Shown here in pieces: positions 1 through 10,086 of a DNA stretch of 64,000 bases. A program made the position numbers and the translations under genes. Source of the stretch: Ricordea florida (lineage: Eukaryota; Cnidaria; Anthozoa; Corallimorpharia; Ricordeidae); NCBI GenBank assembly GCA_949710005.1, contig OX453285.1, positions 21,774,003 to 21,838,002 of the forward strand, read 5' to 3'. Numbering within the stretch: the stretch's first letter is position 1; each line of letters starts with the position of its first letter. The notes under the pieces were generated by a model. It saw only the letters and a program-made list of their open reading frames with translations. It did not search any database and was not told the origin of the DNA.

Positions 1-632
1 CTAAATCTTAAACTAAAAGTTATGGGAGAACCCTTCAGACCAAGTTTTTTCCATTCTGTGTCTAAGATAGTTAAATCAAAATGGTTTATTACACTATCAT
101 ATTTTCGAACTGGAATTGTTGGATAATCCTTTGAGGGAATGTTTGCAAGTAGGTTTGATGGCGATAGTTTAACAAGTTCTCCATATTTGGTTTTATTAAT
201 ATATGAAGACTTATTATCAACTATACTACACATAAGTCTCAGTGGTTCCTTAATCTGAATATTTATGGGGTATAATTTACCTGGATTTATAACTTCGGGT
301 ATGCCCAAACCAATCGCCAACCCTCTCGAAAGTTTAATGATGGATTTCTTATTTGAATATAGATAGTCAACAGTATCAGTCTCAATTATTGTTATCTTTT
401 CCCTATCAGTATCTATTAGAAAGAAAGATTGAATATCACGCAATGAATATGTACCGGGTTGTATTATTATTATAGGCTGATTCTCAAAATGAAACAATAC
501 CTGCTGTTCCTTGAAATTAATCAATCTTTTAGTTTTTATATTACAATCCAGGAGTTGTATCTCCCGAAGATTTTTCAGAGGAGGATCTAAATAAATTCTA
601 GTTTCTGAATCATACATGGTAATGCTTAACAT
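1..632 (-). CDS. Probable minor capsid (penton-like) protein, 3' end cut by window
   Basis: The frame runs from an ATG at 630-632 to base 1 and lacks only the last codon's first base and the stop, judged from the complete 211-aa copy at 40010-40645. The protein is beta-rich with little charge clustering; an IIIIQPGTYSLRDIQ-type stretch near residue 55 resembles a motif I recall from small capsid proteins of related elements. Size and place in a capsid gene cluster fit a single jelly-roll vertex protein, but this is inference; no catalytic motif is visible. A CTTTAAA box (654-660, TTTAAAG on the coding strand) lies 21 nt before the ATG. The next gene, P517, ends just upstream at 664. Confidence 0.6.
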   Translation of the reverse strand, partial: MLSITMYDSETRIYLDPPLKNLREIQLLDCNIKTKRLINFKEQQVLFHFENQPIIIIQPGTYSLRDIQSFFLIDTDREKITIIETDTVDYLYSNKKSIIKLSRGLAIGLGIPEVINPGKLYPINIQIKEPLRLMCSIVDNKSSYINKTKYGELVKLSPSNLLANIPSKDYPTIPVRKYDSVINHFDLTILDTEWKKLGLKGSPITFSLRF

Positions 633-663
633 TTTTCCGCGTAGAGGTTAGGTCTTTAAAACA

Positions 664-2217
664 TTAACGAAATAAAAACCAAGCTAACCCACCAACAAAA
701 ACCATAAATACTATCAGATTATCTTCATGTTCCGACTTAAGGGAGGGTTTATTTTCTGGCTTAATTATATCTGTTTGTGTTTCTTCTTTTGGTATTATAG
801 GTTTTGGTTTTGTTTCGGGTTTATGAGGTAAAGAAACCTTTGAATATCCTAAATTATGGTTTATTCCAACGGTTTTTGTTTCAGTATTTAATGTATTATT
901 TACCCCAAAATTCATATCCTCCGTAGCTTTAACCAACTTGTTATTATATCCAACCACGCTCTCTGTATTGACAATCATATTACTTGGCATCAACCAAACA
1001 CCTGGAGCGATTGCCAAATCAAGCCGTAATTTGGTTTCCTGAACAGATTGTTGGTAATTTTGAATAGATTTAGAAATATCATTTTCTATAACGCTACTTT
1101 CAAATAAGGCTAAGAATTCTTGTTGTGTTTCAATAGCCCCACCTCCATTACCATAAATTGAGTTTCTAGTATTAACTTGTGCCCCCAATATGCAGTAAAC
1201 AAAAGCTTCGGCGGATCGATTTAATCTACCAAGTCCAGCTTTAGTTAGCCCCCGGCCGCTTGTTGGAATAAACCAAGCATATCGGAAATCCCCAAAGTCG
1301 TCGTTACGGATAAATGATATTAAATTTCCATCTTGTTTCTTACCACCGTCATCAGCAAATTTACCGCCTTCACCGGGCCATTGATTTGCTTCATGATCAT
1401 AATTTCTTACAATGTGTACATTTTGATATCCCCCACCTCTTCCATGATATCCTGCGCCGTAATCAAGGAATATATCACCCAACCCGTTGTTTCTTCCACC
1501 TTTCCATCTAAAGTCAGACAAAGCACTAATCCCAAATTCTGCGCACAATCGTTGATATGCGACTTTACTATATGGATTATTATTTATTACAAAAGGCTGT
1601 TCATCAGGTAAAGGTATTTTCATTTCATACAATATTCTTCTTATTGTGAAATACACATGAAACTTAATGAAACTACTCACTACTTTGGGATAATTTAGAT
1701 TTTCAAAGGGACTTATACCGCATCCAGATGTTGCACACCATACCGCAAAGTTAAGTTGCTGAGGCCAATAATTCATATCAGGTGCATTCAACCATTTTCT
1801 ACTTTGTTTTCCAAATTTGAATGTTACAACTTGAGATGTAAATATGTTTCTCATCTTTGCGGCAAATTTTTTCGTATTTGAAACGTAAATATCCAGTAAG
1901 GTTAGCATTTTTGTTAAATCAGTTGTAAAGTCATCAAAATTAACAGCTGGTATTGGATAAGATTGATTGGTTATTGATAAACTTTTTGGGAAAGATGAAA
2001 CCACTTTCGGTAAACTTAACCCCAAATCTTCCTGCAACATTATTTTTAAATTAGTAGAAAGATCATCAATCCAGGTTTTTCCAGTAGGATCATCATTTGA
2101 CATAACTGTTGTCCCATTAACTTTCCATTTAATGTATCCGCCATATGAATCATTCACAAATGTAAATTTATCAAGATTGGCGTTTGGGTATCTGTTTTTA
2201 AAATCGTCTAATATCAT
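664..2217 (-). CDS. P517, structural-type protein with C-terminal membrane anchor
   Basis: This is a 517-aa protein I do not recognise by name. The middle part (about residues 220-330) is rich in Gly, Asn and Asp (GDIFLDYGAGYHGRGGG; GNGGGAIETQQ). After a hydrophilic, Lys/Pro-rich stretch the protein ends in one membrane segment (LIVFMVFVGGLAWFLF) with a final Arg, so it looks tail-anchored. The 515-aa homologue in the other copy differs mainly at residues 55-75 and near the acidic tail. A TCTAAAG box lies about 30 nt before the ATG (2248-2254 on the plus strand). A virion or membrane-associated role is inferred from its place beside the capsid genes. The CACTA-like insertion starts about 100 bp upstream and leaves this promoter intact. 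Confidence 0.8.
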   Translation of the reverse strand: MILDDFKNRYPNANLDKFTFVNDSYGGYIKWKVNGTTVMSNDDPTGKTWIDDLSTNLKIMLQEDLGLSLPKVVSSFPKSLSITNQSYPIPAVNFDDFTTDLTKMLTLLDIYVSNTKKFAAKMRNIFTSQVVTFKFGKQSRKWLNAPDMNYWPQQLNFAVWCATSGCGISPFENLNYPKVVSSFIKFHVYFTIRRILYEMKIPLPDEQPFVINNNPYSKVAYQRLCAEFGISALSDFRWKGGRNNGLGDIFLDYGAGYHGRGGGYQNVHIVRNYDHEANQWPGEGGKFADDGGKKQDGNLISFIRNDDFGDFRYAWFIPTSGRGLTKAGLGRLNRSAEAFVYCILGAQVNTRNSIYGNGGGAIETQQEFLALFESSVIENDISKSIQNYQQSVQETKLRLDLAIAPGVWLMPSNMIVNTESVVGYNNKLVKATEDMNFGVNNTLNTETKTVGINHNLGYSKVSLPHKPETKPKPIIPKEETQTDIIKPENKPSLKSEHEDNLIVFMVFVGGLAWFLFR

Positions 2218-3025
2218 CTTATTCTTTTGTGTTTCAGATAATCCGATCTTTAGATTGATTAAGAATAAGATGTAAAGTATTAATATTCGCCCGATTCACT
2301 AGTATTTCTAATACCACAAGGAGAAAAAGAACATTTAAGCAGACTTAAACTGAAATTAATCTTGGCTTAAACTTATGTTTACTACATTTAATTAGAGGTT
2401 TAAGAACTTAAAAATATGTTTAATTTCACCTTAAACCCGCCTTAAACACCCTTAAGGCTAAAGCTTAATGTATGTTTAAGTGAGCATTAAATACAACCAA
2501 AATATCTTCTGACGTTTACGTTATGTTTAATTAGAAACTTAAACACATTCTAAATGTGTGTAAAAGTCATGTTTTAGGGTAATTAAATGATCATAATTAT
2601 ATTGTAATTTTAAAATCTTCACCTTTATCCTTTCGGCCATATTCATTTCATAAGCATCTTTTAATTCCCCCACCAAATTTATTCCTTCATAGACACTGGT
2701 GTTTTTTATTTGGTCGTTACATGTACAGTGTATATTTCATTTGCTGTTGTCTTAGTTGTTGTTGCTTTGCAGCAAACCCACCCAACACTTGCAGTACACT
2801 TGTTTGATTATATTAAAAATACCTTTTATTAAGAAAAACATTTTTTTTATTCAATTAAGTAAGACCTACATGTCATAAATCTTTACATATGAAAAATGTT
2901 TCACAATGTTGTGACTAAAAATATCTAAAAGTACACTGCTTTTTTGGTAGCATTTTTTACAGTAGAGCCAATTGTCTGCTGTGTGAAAAAAAGGTCTCAT
3001 TTAAAGTAGCATGAGATCCATTGGC

Positions 3026-3394
3026 CTAAGAATAAACAGTATCAATCTGTCTAACAGCCCAAGCTGGACCTTCAGGTGCTGGTCTTGTTGACACACCATG
3101 CACCTCTCTGGCCTTGGACATGGCTCTAGCATGCAATGACAGGCTGTCATGGTATGCGCGATCCAACTTTTGTTTCAAGTTTTTTAGGCTTGACCTTTCC
3201 CATGGCAACCTTTTTTTATGGTATCTTGCAAGTTTTCTCTGCTTTTCTCCTGTAATGGGGTCCTCTATCTCATCATAATCTGACTCCTCACTGCTCATGT
3301 AGTCAATAAACAGGACCTCACTAGCACACTGCCGTTGTGTTGCTGTCATGCTTGATTGAACCAACTCAAATGCACGATTCCGTCTTTCCAGTTT
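3026..3394 (-). CDS. Last exon of an unrecognised acidic/basic protein in the CACTA-like element
   Basis: On the minus strand a good acceptor (TTCTCTGTTAG, 3395-3405) opens a 122-codon frame that ends in a stop at 3026. It encodes KLERRNRAFELVQSS, then an acidic patch (SSEESDYDEIEDP), then a basic region (KRLPWERSSLKNLKQKLDRAY), and ends in a Trp-containing tail. I do not recognise the family; the pattern suggests a nuclear protein. A methionine inside the exon would give a 112-aa protein, but the reading continues upstream to the splice site, so this is more likely the 3' exon of a multi-exon gene carried by the transposon. Confidence 0.5.
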   Translation of the reverse strand, partial: KLERRNRAFELVQSSMTATQRQCASEVLFIDYMSSEESDYDEIEDPITGEKQRKLARYHKKRLPWERSSLKNLKQKLDRAYHDSLSLHARAMSKAREVHGVSTRPAPEGPAWAVRQIDTVYS

Positions 3395-4750
3395 CTAACA
3401 GAGAATGATATTAAATCAATTGAGAATAAATAAAGGAAGCTGCAAGTTAAGTCATAAGAAGAAGTACAAGAGGAAATGATGATTGCTACATTGAAAAAAA
3501 CAATAATTGCTCAAAGCAAAGAAAAAAAAGCCTGATTCACTCTAGGTGCTTAATCCAAGGTTCAATTAATACTCCTTCAATTGTATGAGTTTGTGATTCA
3601 TTTTTACCCAACCCCCTGACTCTAAAAGTTATAAGGAGCTTTTTGATAAGATAGAAAATTTATGGCAATGCAGCTGACATTAATATCATATCATCATTAA
3701 GCATCATATCATAAACATCATTACAATTATCAACACTTTAATACTGAATTAACCTACAAAATTCTCCAAACCAACAAATGTGTAAATATACCAAGGATAA
3801 TTATTTACTTGTCAAACATTGAGAGTCCAAGGGTAAGAATAACCTGTTTGCTATATTGCATATTTTTTTGTGATAATTTCTGAAAGCAGGGTTGAAAATT
3901 TAAATAATAAGAACTTTAAGAAGTCCGAATTCTCCAACTTTTCTTAATCTTTATAATATAAAAGCTAGTCAAAAAAATTCATATCTACGGTACCATAAGC
4001 GTCTAAATATCAAAACATAAATCCAAATATTAGAATTTTGTCTGTGTGCCAGTTGTATCATCTTTGTTAATTTTTCCTGTAATACACATTTAAATTTGAT
4101 CGGGGGCATGTGATCAACAATCGACCAATCACAGTGCTCATTTTGTTGAGTGAAAGTCTAGGTATATAACGATTAGTTTTGTTTTCCTCTGGGTCCTAAA
4201 GTTTCCCTCGACTTCATCTCAGGAAACATCAGGACTCTCATGAAACTTTCCCTCAGAACCATACATTACGTGCACACTGTTATAAGCATGGAAACAGGCA
4301 GGACATTTGAACATCCCAGTAGGATCAAAATGCAAATTGTTCAGACAAAGGAACTATCAGCCCTCAGCTCAATAGATACATTTTTATGGTTAAAACAATT
4401 TGACACACAAATTATAATTACTACAAAATGCAATAATCAATTAAATGAATATATTTCTAGACTCACAGTTAACAGCCGTCTGTTCTTTTTGCATTTTTCT
4501 TTGTGTTCTTTATTTTTGCCTGTCCTGATCCTCAAGTCCCTTTCCCGTATTGTAGTGAAATAGCGACAAAACTGGGCTGTTGAAAAATTATCAATTAACA
4601 ATTATATCAAATAAATCGTGCTCCCTAGGATTTATATAAAATGGAATCCTACAGTTTTAAAACACTTTGGGTTTTGATTCAACAAAGACATTTGCACCAC
4701 ACAATATTATCTCTCAATAAGCTTTGAACAGAATAAAATAATGTACAAAC

Positions 4751-4854
4751 CTTCCATTTGTAATTCAGTCCAAGGACAGTTTTCGCCACCATGTTCTTTC
4801 CTCAAAATTTCTTTAATTTGGGTAAAAACAATCTGGTTTCCCTCAGACGATGGA
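4751..4854 (-). CDS. Possible internal exon of the same transposon-borne gene
   Basis: A 104-bp stretch on the minus strand is bounded by an acceptor (TTTTCTTTTAAG) and a donor (GAAG/GTTTGT) and is open in one frame (including NQIVFTQIKEILRKEH and CPWTELQME). It enters in phase 2 and leaves in phase 1. The exon at 3026-3394 starts in phase 0, so the two cannot be joined directly and at least one more exon would be needed between them. Confidence 0.3.
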
Positions 4855-5219
4855 CTTAAAAGAAAAAACAGCATATTTAAAATTATTTAACAAAACTTAA
4901 GGTCATGCAATACAATCATCACAGACTGTGCTTTAAGTGGAGCACATAACATTAACTCTCTGGAATATAGGTTCCCATGGAAATTTCCATAAGCAGCCGG
5001 TTCTACAAATGCCTACCCAACAAAAACTCAAAACAACCTATACGCTTGTGCATGGACAAATTCTAATAAACCTATAGTGGACACCACCAGCTAGGACCAC
5101 TAATTTAAGTAGCCAGCTCCAGCATCAGCATGTTTCTCATTTGCTGTAGTAGTAGAGCTCCCAGACCAGTTATAAGTACTAGTGTTGTTTAGACAATTTA
5201 TCGCTGAATACCGAGCACC

Positions 5220-6863
5220 TTAAAATACATGCCCACCACCGCACTCTTGAGTCAAATTATTTGGAAATAAGGAAATGTCCTCAGTATCCACACAAATACG
5301 AACATCATCTTTATTTGGCTTAGGGGCAAATACTGCTGGACTGACCCATGTTGTTGGACCTGAAACGTTTTCGATGATGTCAAGATCAAGAAGCTCATTG
5401 ATTTTCCTCTTGACTTTCTCTTTCAAGGGGTACGGAATTCTCCTTGGTTTCTGTGCTACTGGTCTTACCTCTGGATCAATATGTAGCTTAAGTTGGAAGC
5501 CTGACAATTTGCCAACTCCAGAAAACACCTTTGGGAAACGATCTACTATACCATCAATGTCACTGCCCACAGAGTAAACTTTTGCCACATCCCCCAGTTC
5601 TGGCCCAACTTGCAACACTTGTAGTCGCTTAGCTGCGGGACTGCCAAGTAAACACCGTCCTTCTCCTTGTGTCACAAGGATAGTCTCCCTAGTTTTCCTT
5701 CCATAACACTCAATACTTGCATCAAATTTACCCACAACCGGTAAATATCCATTCCCATACACTCGTAAATTCCTTTCTTCGGGTTGCAGTTTTGCTTTAA
5801 GGCCATCCCTCACAAGGTTGTTAAACTGCCTCTCACCAAGTACGGTAGACTGGGCACCCGAGTCAACAAGCATACTTGCGGTAGTATTATTGATCTTCAC
5901 TATCACCACATTATCCTCACAGGCTCTCTCTCCATTGAATTTGATAGGAAATGCGAAAGGCTCGTCTCCACTGTCACAGTCTACTTGATTAACTTGTCTA
6001 TTCCCGAATTTAGGATGGCATTTAACATCACTAGAACGTCCCTGTTTGCCTCCACGTACTATCCTATCTCTCCCTCTACCACTCTCTCTACCACCCTTTT
6101 TGCTCAAAGCCTCACCCTTACAACAAGCGGCCCAGTGCCCTTTATCACCACACTTCGCACACGTCTTACCCCGAGCTGGACATACCTTGTCACGAGCAAA
6201 ATGTCCCAATTTACCGCATGCATAACACTTGTGGATTCCAAAACCACTTGATGACTTCCTGCTTTTACGGTCCTTCACCATGTTCACGTTACTATGTGCT
6301 CCCTCTCCTTCGGCAATAGTGCTCACTTGACGTCGTGCCGTTTCCCATGCTCGCGCCTTATCTACCGCTTCTGCAAGCTGTATATTTGGCTCCTCAAACA
6401 GCTTTGTTCGTAATTCCAGAGAAGAAACTTTCTCCAACAACTGATCTCTGACGGCGAATTCAAGTTCCGCGGGTTCATAACCACAATGTCTTGCTTGTTT
6501 GCGAAGTCGAAGCACGAATGAGTCGACATCTTCTCCCGGTTCTTGGCGTAGCTGGCGAAGAACATGTCTTTCGTATGCAGCATTTTCCTGCACTTGAAAA
6601 TAGGCGTTCAGCGTGCGAACGGCTTGTTGATAAACATCATCCTCTTGGCCTTCGGGAGGAGGAACGATTGCCAAATTCTCGAAGATGTCCTGCACTCCGG
6701 AGCCAGCTCGATAAAGTAACTCGCTTTTCTTTCTCGCGGCGTTTTCAAGATTTGCTTTCCCTTCTGCAAAATACGTATATCCTCGCAGCCAAACACGCCA
6801 TCGCTCGCTCAATTCCGATTTCGAGCCCGTAATATCCATCGGTTGAATACCATTCGACGCCAT
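5220..6863 (-). CDS. Gypsy-type Gag-protease-(partial RT) open frame, truncated retroelement
   Basis: Reading from the ATG at 6861-6863 there are 547 codons. They encode a Gag-like helical region; two zinc knuckles at about residues 215-250 (CYACGKLGHFARDKVC and CAKCGDKGHWAACC); a retropepsin-like site (MLVDSGAQSTVLG) near residue 335; and the start of a reverse transcriptase (KINELLDLDIIE; WVSPAVFAPKPNKDD). The RT stops just after ICVD and is replaced by unrelated sequence, so polymerase, RNase H and integrase are missing. The bases just upstream (6885-6900) read TTGGCGACGAGG on the coding strand, as expected for a primer-binding site, so codons before this ATG are not coding. This is the K02A2.6-like Gypsy type common in aquatic animals. 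No LTR pair is visible. It may be debris or captured cargo of the CACTA-like element. Confidence 0.7.
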   Translation of the reverse strand: MASNGIQPMDITGSKSELSERWRVWLRGYTYFAEGKANLENAARKKSELLYRAGSGVQDIFENLAIVPPPEGQEDDVYQQAVRTLNAYFQVQENAAYERHVLRQLRQEPGEDVDSFVLRLRKQARHCGYEPAELEFAVRDQLLEKVSSLELRTKLFEEPNIQLAEAVDKARAWETARRQVSTIAEGEGAHSNVNMVKDRKSRKSSSGFGIHKCYACGKLGHFARDKVCPARGKTCAKCGDKGHWAACCKGEALSKKGGRESGRGRDRIVRGGKQGRSSDVKCHPKFGNRQVNQVDCDSGDEPFAFPIKFNGERACEDNVVIVKINNTTASMLVDSGAQSTVLGERQFNNLVRDGLKAKLQPEERNLRVYGNGYLPVVGKFDASIECYGRKTRETILVTQGEGRCLLGSPAAKRLQVLQVGPELGDVAKVYSVGSDIDGIVDRFPKVFSGVGKLSGFQLKLHIDPEVRPVAQKPRRIPYPLKEKVKRKINELLDLDIIENVSGPTTWVSPAVFAPKPNKDDVRICVDTEDISLFPNNLTQECGGGHVF

Positions 6864-6899
6864 ACCGCTAGAAAGGATTATCCTCGCAATCCTCGTCGC

Positions 6900-7953
6900 C
6901 AATGTAATGTCTTGGCACAAGACAGGTTGCCGATGTAGGCAGATTCAAGATAAGAAAACACACACACGTTTCTAAGCCGCCATGATCCTTTTTCTTACCT
7001 ACCCACAATGCCTTAGGGTTGGGCTTGCACAGGCAGCCCAGTTACAATCACTACAATGACTGGACAGTATTTGAGTTCTGAAGGCACCAGTATTTTCTTA
7101 ACAGTACTGTGGCACTACGGATTGCATACAAACTTAGGTTTAACCAGCTGAAATAAATTGGTACATAGGAAAGTGCATATACAAATGACTACTTTTGATT
7201 GACAGTTCACACCACTTTTGCAAATTGTCATATGCTACTTGTTAGATCAGGTGTTAATGTTGATGCAAATGTTGTGTAAGTGTAAAAATATCGTTCTGTT
7301 CCATCTTACATTGTCTTTCGATTTGGAGATTGACACATTTGTACATTGTGGTTACTTGACAACATATATACACTGTATCAAAATTTTGATGCATAAGCTA
7401 ATAAGGGTACATGACTGTGGACATGGAAACTACATATACGGATAAAATTAAAGTTTCTTAATACACTTGTCTTAGTGTGATTAGTGAAATATGGTCATTT
7501 TTCTTCTTGATGATATTTTTTTAAAATTATATTACTTTTTTATTGAACTGAGTTCAAAATGTCAAGACATTTTTACGTTGCTTTCATGTTTTGGTGTTCT
7601 GATTCTGTTATGGAGAAAAGAGACAATTTGAAGATACTTGAGCAATGAAGTGCACAGTGATGTTACACACTGGACAATTATAATTCTTACTATTCCTGTT
7701 ATATATCAATAAATAGTCATTTATGTGAACCAAAACACAACCATTAATTTAGAGAATGTTTAATCTCCATTTAAGGAACTTAAATGGCTTCAGGTGTATA
7801 ATGTATGTTTCAGGGGCACTTAAACCCCACTATGACAATAGCATTGATTTAAGTGATGTTTTAAACAATTAAACTAGACTTAAATGTAGACCCAAGTTCT
7901 AGGGTTGTTTAATGCAACTTAAATGTGATTAAAATGTGGCTTTTGGTCTAGTG
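6900..7953. other. Non-coding right part of the CACTA-like element
   Basis: Upstream of the gag frame I see a possible remnant of an LTR/primer-binding region (about 6885-7000), then AT-rich sequence without a convincing gene, and from about 7740 the TTTAAG-rich subterminal repeats leading to the CTAGTG end. Confidence 0.45.
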
Positions 7954-8001
7954 TACCTGCAAAGCAATTACAACCAACATCAGTTCTCTCGTATGAAATT
8001 T

Positions 8002-8652
8002 TTAATGTTCTTTCCCTCCGGTTAATTCTTTTAATAGATCTTCGCGAACTTCTCTTCTTATCTGATTCATATTTAAGTTTTTTTCTGTATCTTTCCTAAA
8101 TTTTTGTCGGATTTCTTGTTTTAGTTTTTCAAACTTGTCCACCTCTGATAAAATTAGAGAAAATTCTTGGTCTGATATAGCGTTATCTTTCAGTGCTTTT
8201 GAAACCAAGTCGTGAATGGTATTTACTTTTGCTTTTGCTAGAGAAACTGTCTGTTCATGTTTACTAACTTTATGTGAAAGTCTTTTAGAAGCAGCACCAA
8301 ACCCAACCGATATTGCTCCACAAATACCACCCACCGCACCTAATGGGACACCAACAACAGCACCAAAACCAGTAAGAGAGGTGCCCAACCCGCTTGCAGA
8401 TAAAATAACTGAAAACACCCCACTACAAACACTTATTTTTGTAAATATACCTCTTGCTCTATTGTATTTTTTCCTTACATCCTCATAATGTTTAATTTCC
8501 TTTTCAAGATTTTGTAGAACTTCGCATGATTTTTGTAGTCTGAAATTATTTGGATCACCATTCACCGACTGAAAGGAGGAACTAGGTAATCGTGGATAAA
8601 TAGAGCTTTGCTCAGGACCGGCCACGCCGTAAATTCTATTGTAGTCATCCAT
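8002..8652 (-). CDS. P216, small membrane-active protein
   Basis: This is a 216-aa protein. After a Pro/Ser-rich start and a basic helix (about residues 40-68) there is a long Gly/Ala/Val-rich hydrophobic region (about 69-118, containing SASGLGTSLTGFGAVV and GAVGGICGAISVGFGAA) that could form two membrane hairpins. A charged, coiled-coil-like half follows and ends in KELTGGKEH. The counterpart in copy 2 is 213 aa and nearly identical, apart from a short N-terminal length difference. A TCTAAAG box is present at 8680-8686 on the plus strand, 27 nt before the ATG. The function is not recognised; a virion membrane protein is the simplest reading. Confidence 0.75.
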   Translation of the reverse strand: MDDYNRIYGVAGPEQSSIYPRLPSSSFQSVNGDPNNFRLQKSCEVLQNLEKEIKHYEDVRKKYNRARGIFTKISVCSGVFSVILSASGLGTSLTGFGAVVGVPLGAVGGICGAISVGFGAASKRLSHKVSKHEQTVSLAKAKVNTIHDLVSKALKDNAISDQEFSLILSEVDKFEKLKQEIRQKFRKDTEKNLNMNQIRREVREDLLKELTGGKEH

Positions 8653-8712
8653 ATTGTATTTTACTGATCAATATGATACCTTTAGACCCCTTTAGGGCCG
8701 CGGAGCAATTTG

Positions 8713-10002
8713 TTACCGTCTCTTCTTTTTAAACCGTTCCACAAAATATAGAACCACAGCCATTATCAAAAGCCAAGCATTCTTACCTAAAAATCCAATA
8801 ACCTGACCCGCCGTTTTGAATAGAAAGCTGACTATTGCTCCCACCATTCCTGGTAATATTTCACCTAGTTTTTTACCAATAGCTTTCAACCCATTACCAA
8901 CACCTTTTCCTAATGTGGATAAGCCTCTAGAAAGATTAGAAACTATAACACCAATAACCACACCTACAGCACTTACAACTGCAAATACTGTAAAACCATA
9001 CTTTTTGAATATAGCCTTAACACGTTCTCGTAATGGAAGATTTCTAAGTATTTCTTCATTTTGTCTCTCAATATCAGCTATTTGTTCTTGGTTGTAAATA
9101 ATACTTTTTCTTGATAGTTCTCTAAATTTATCAACTTCATCTTTTAATATTTCATTACTACGTTCTAACATTGGTAAATTTGATAATCCTCTTTTATTTT
9201 TTTCAAGTTCATCTTTGTATCGATTTAATTCACTTTTAAGTTCTACAACCTCTTTTTTTGCAAAAGTTTTCTGTTTAACAGCTGCATCTAAATAACTTTC
9301 ACTTTCTGCTATTTTGGTTTGTTGTTTTTCAATAATAGATTTCAACTCTTCTTTTTCAATTGCGACATTTTTTTTATCATTTTCATATATTTCCAAAACT
9401 GTTCTTAAACCCTCTAATGCATTATTTAAATCCTTAATTTCTTCATTTTTTATATTCAATTGTGATAAAATATCATCATTAGCTTCAACAATTTCTTCTG
9501 CTTTTTTACCTAGAGCGTTTATTATAGTGGCAGGGAGTTTTTTATTAATATCTCCATTCGCACTGAATAATTCATGCCACGTTACCTTTACTCCTAATTT
9601 TCTAGGAATTGCGACTTCAATTTTACCCCACTCGCTATATTTGAAAAGAAAACTAGGTTTAGCAACTGGGAATTTTTTTAAAATATCCTTCCAAGCGTCA
9701 TTTTTGTTTCTTTCCATCTTCTCCATCTCAATCTCTATCTCTTTACTTGCTTTGGTTTTAGGTCTAGCACCCTCTTTTCCATAATTTCTTTCTCCCACTT
9801 TTGAATTTTTACCTGGAATATTTTTTCTAGTAGCCGGTATAGGTCTTTCTATTTTATCATCTCTGGTTGTAGATGTTAATCGAACTGGTATTTTTGATGG
9901 TTTTCTACCAAGTAGTGGATTATCTTCATCATAATCAACAGGATCTTCTTCTTCCCCCAATCCAATGGGATCATCGCCTGGTACTTCTGGTAATGTTGTC
10001 AT
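8713..10002 (-). CDS. P429, coiled-coil protein with C-terminal membrane segments
   Basis: The 429-aa protein has an acidic N-terminus, a NYGKEGARPK motif (residues 73-82) also found in the DNA polymerase, a globular part (about 95-165), a long coiled coil (about 175-325), and a hydrophobic C-terminus (about 340-425) with GKGVGNGLKAIGKKLG between membrane segments, ending in KKKRR. The equivalent 433-aa protein in copy 2 matches closely only from about residue 300 on. The first two-thirds have little similarity beyond the shared motif and the coiled coil. A TCTAAAG box lies at 10028-10034 (plus-strand coordinates), 25 nt before the ATG. It may be a membrane-anchored spike or core protein; this is inference. 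Confidence 0.75.
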   Translation of the reverse strand: MTTLPEVPGDDPIGLGEEEDPVDYDEDNPLLGRKPSKIPVRLTSTTRDDKIERPIPATRKNIPGKNSKVGERNYGKEGARPKTKASKEIEIEMEKMERNKNDAWKDILKKFPVAKPSFLFKYSEWGKIEVAIPRKLGVKVTWHELFSANGDINKKLPATIINALGKKAEEIVEANDDILSQLNIKNEEIKDLNNALEGLRTVLEIYENDKKNVAIEKEELKSIIEKQQTKIAESESYLDAAVKQKTFAKKEVVELKSELNRYKDELEKNKRGLSNLPMLERSNEILKDEVDKFRELSRKSIIYNQEQIADIERQNEEILRNLPLRERVKAIFKKYGFTVFAVVSAVGVVIGVIVSNLSRGLSTLGKGVGNGLKAIGKKLGEILPGMVGAIVSFLFKTAGQVIGFLGKNAWLLIMAVVLYFVERFKKKRR

Positions 10003-10086
10003 GATTTTTTACTCGTCAGTAAGAAATCTTTAGATTTAAAGTTATTTTGAAATTATAAAATACTACAGATTCATATACTGGAAGCC

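Larger units (their letters stand above)
2315..7953. mobile_element. CACTA/EnSpm-like DNA transposon nested in element copy 1
   Basis: Comparison with the uninterrupted site in copy 2 (around 42300-42320) shows an extra 5,639 bp here. The insert begins CACAAGG and ends CTAGTG (inverse CACTAG), flanked by the triplet TAC at 2312-2314 and 7954-7956. CAC termini with a 3-bp duplication are characteristic of the CACTA/EnSpm group. Both ends carry many copies of TTTAAG/CTTAAA words (2330-2570 and 7740-7940), as expected for subterminal transposase-binding repeats. No transposase frame is recognisable. Inside are an acidic-protein exon (3026-3394), a possible further exon (4751-4854) and a gag/protease frame (5220-6863). 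Confidence 0.75.

Noticed and set aside
6864-6920. Extra N-terminal codons of the gag frame from a TTG start
   Set aside because: The stretch covers a probable primer-binding site (TTGGCGACGAGG) and has no ATG; the ATG at 6861-6863 is the likely start.
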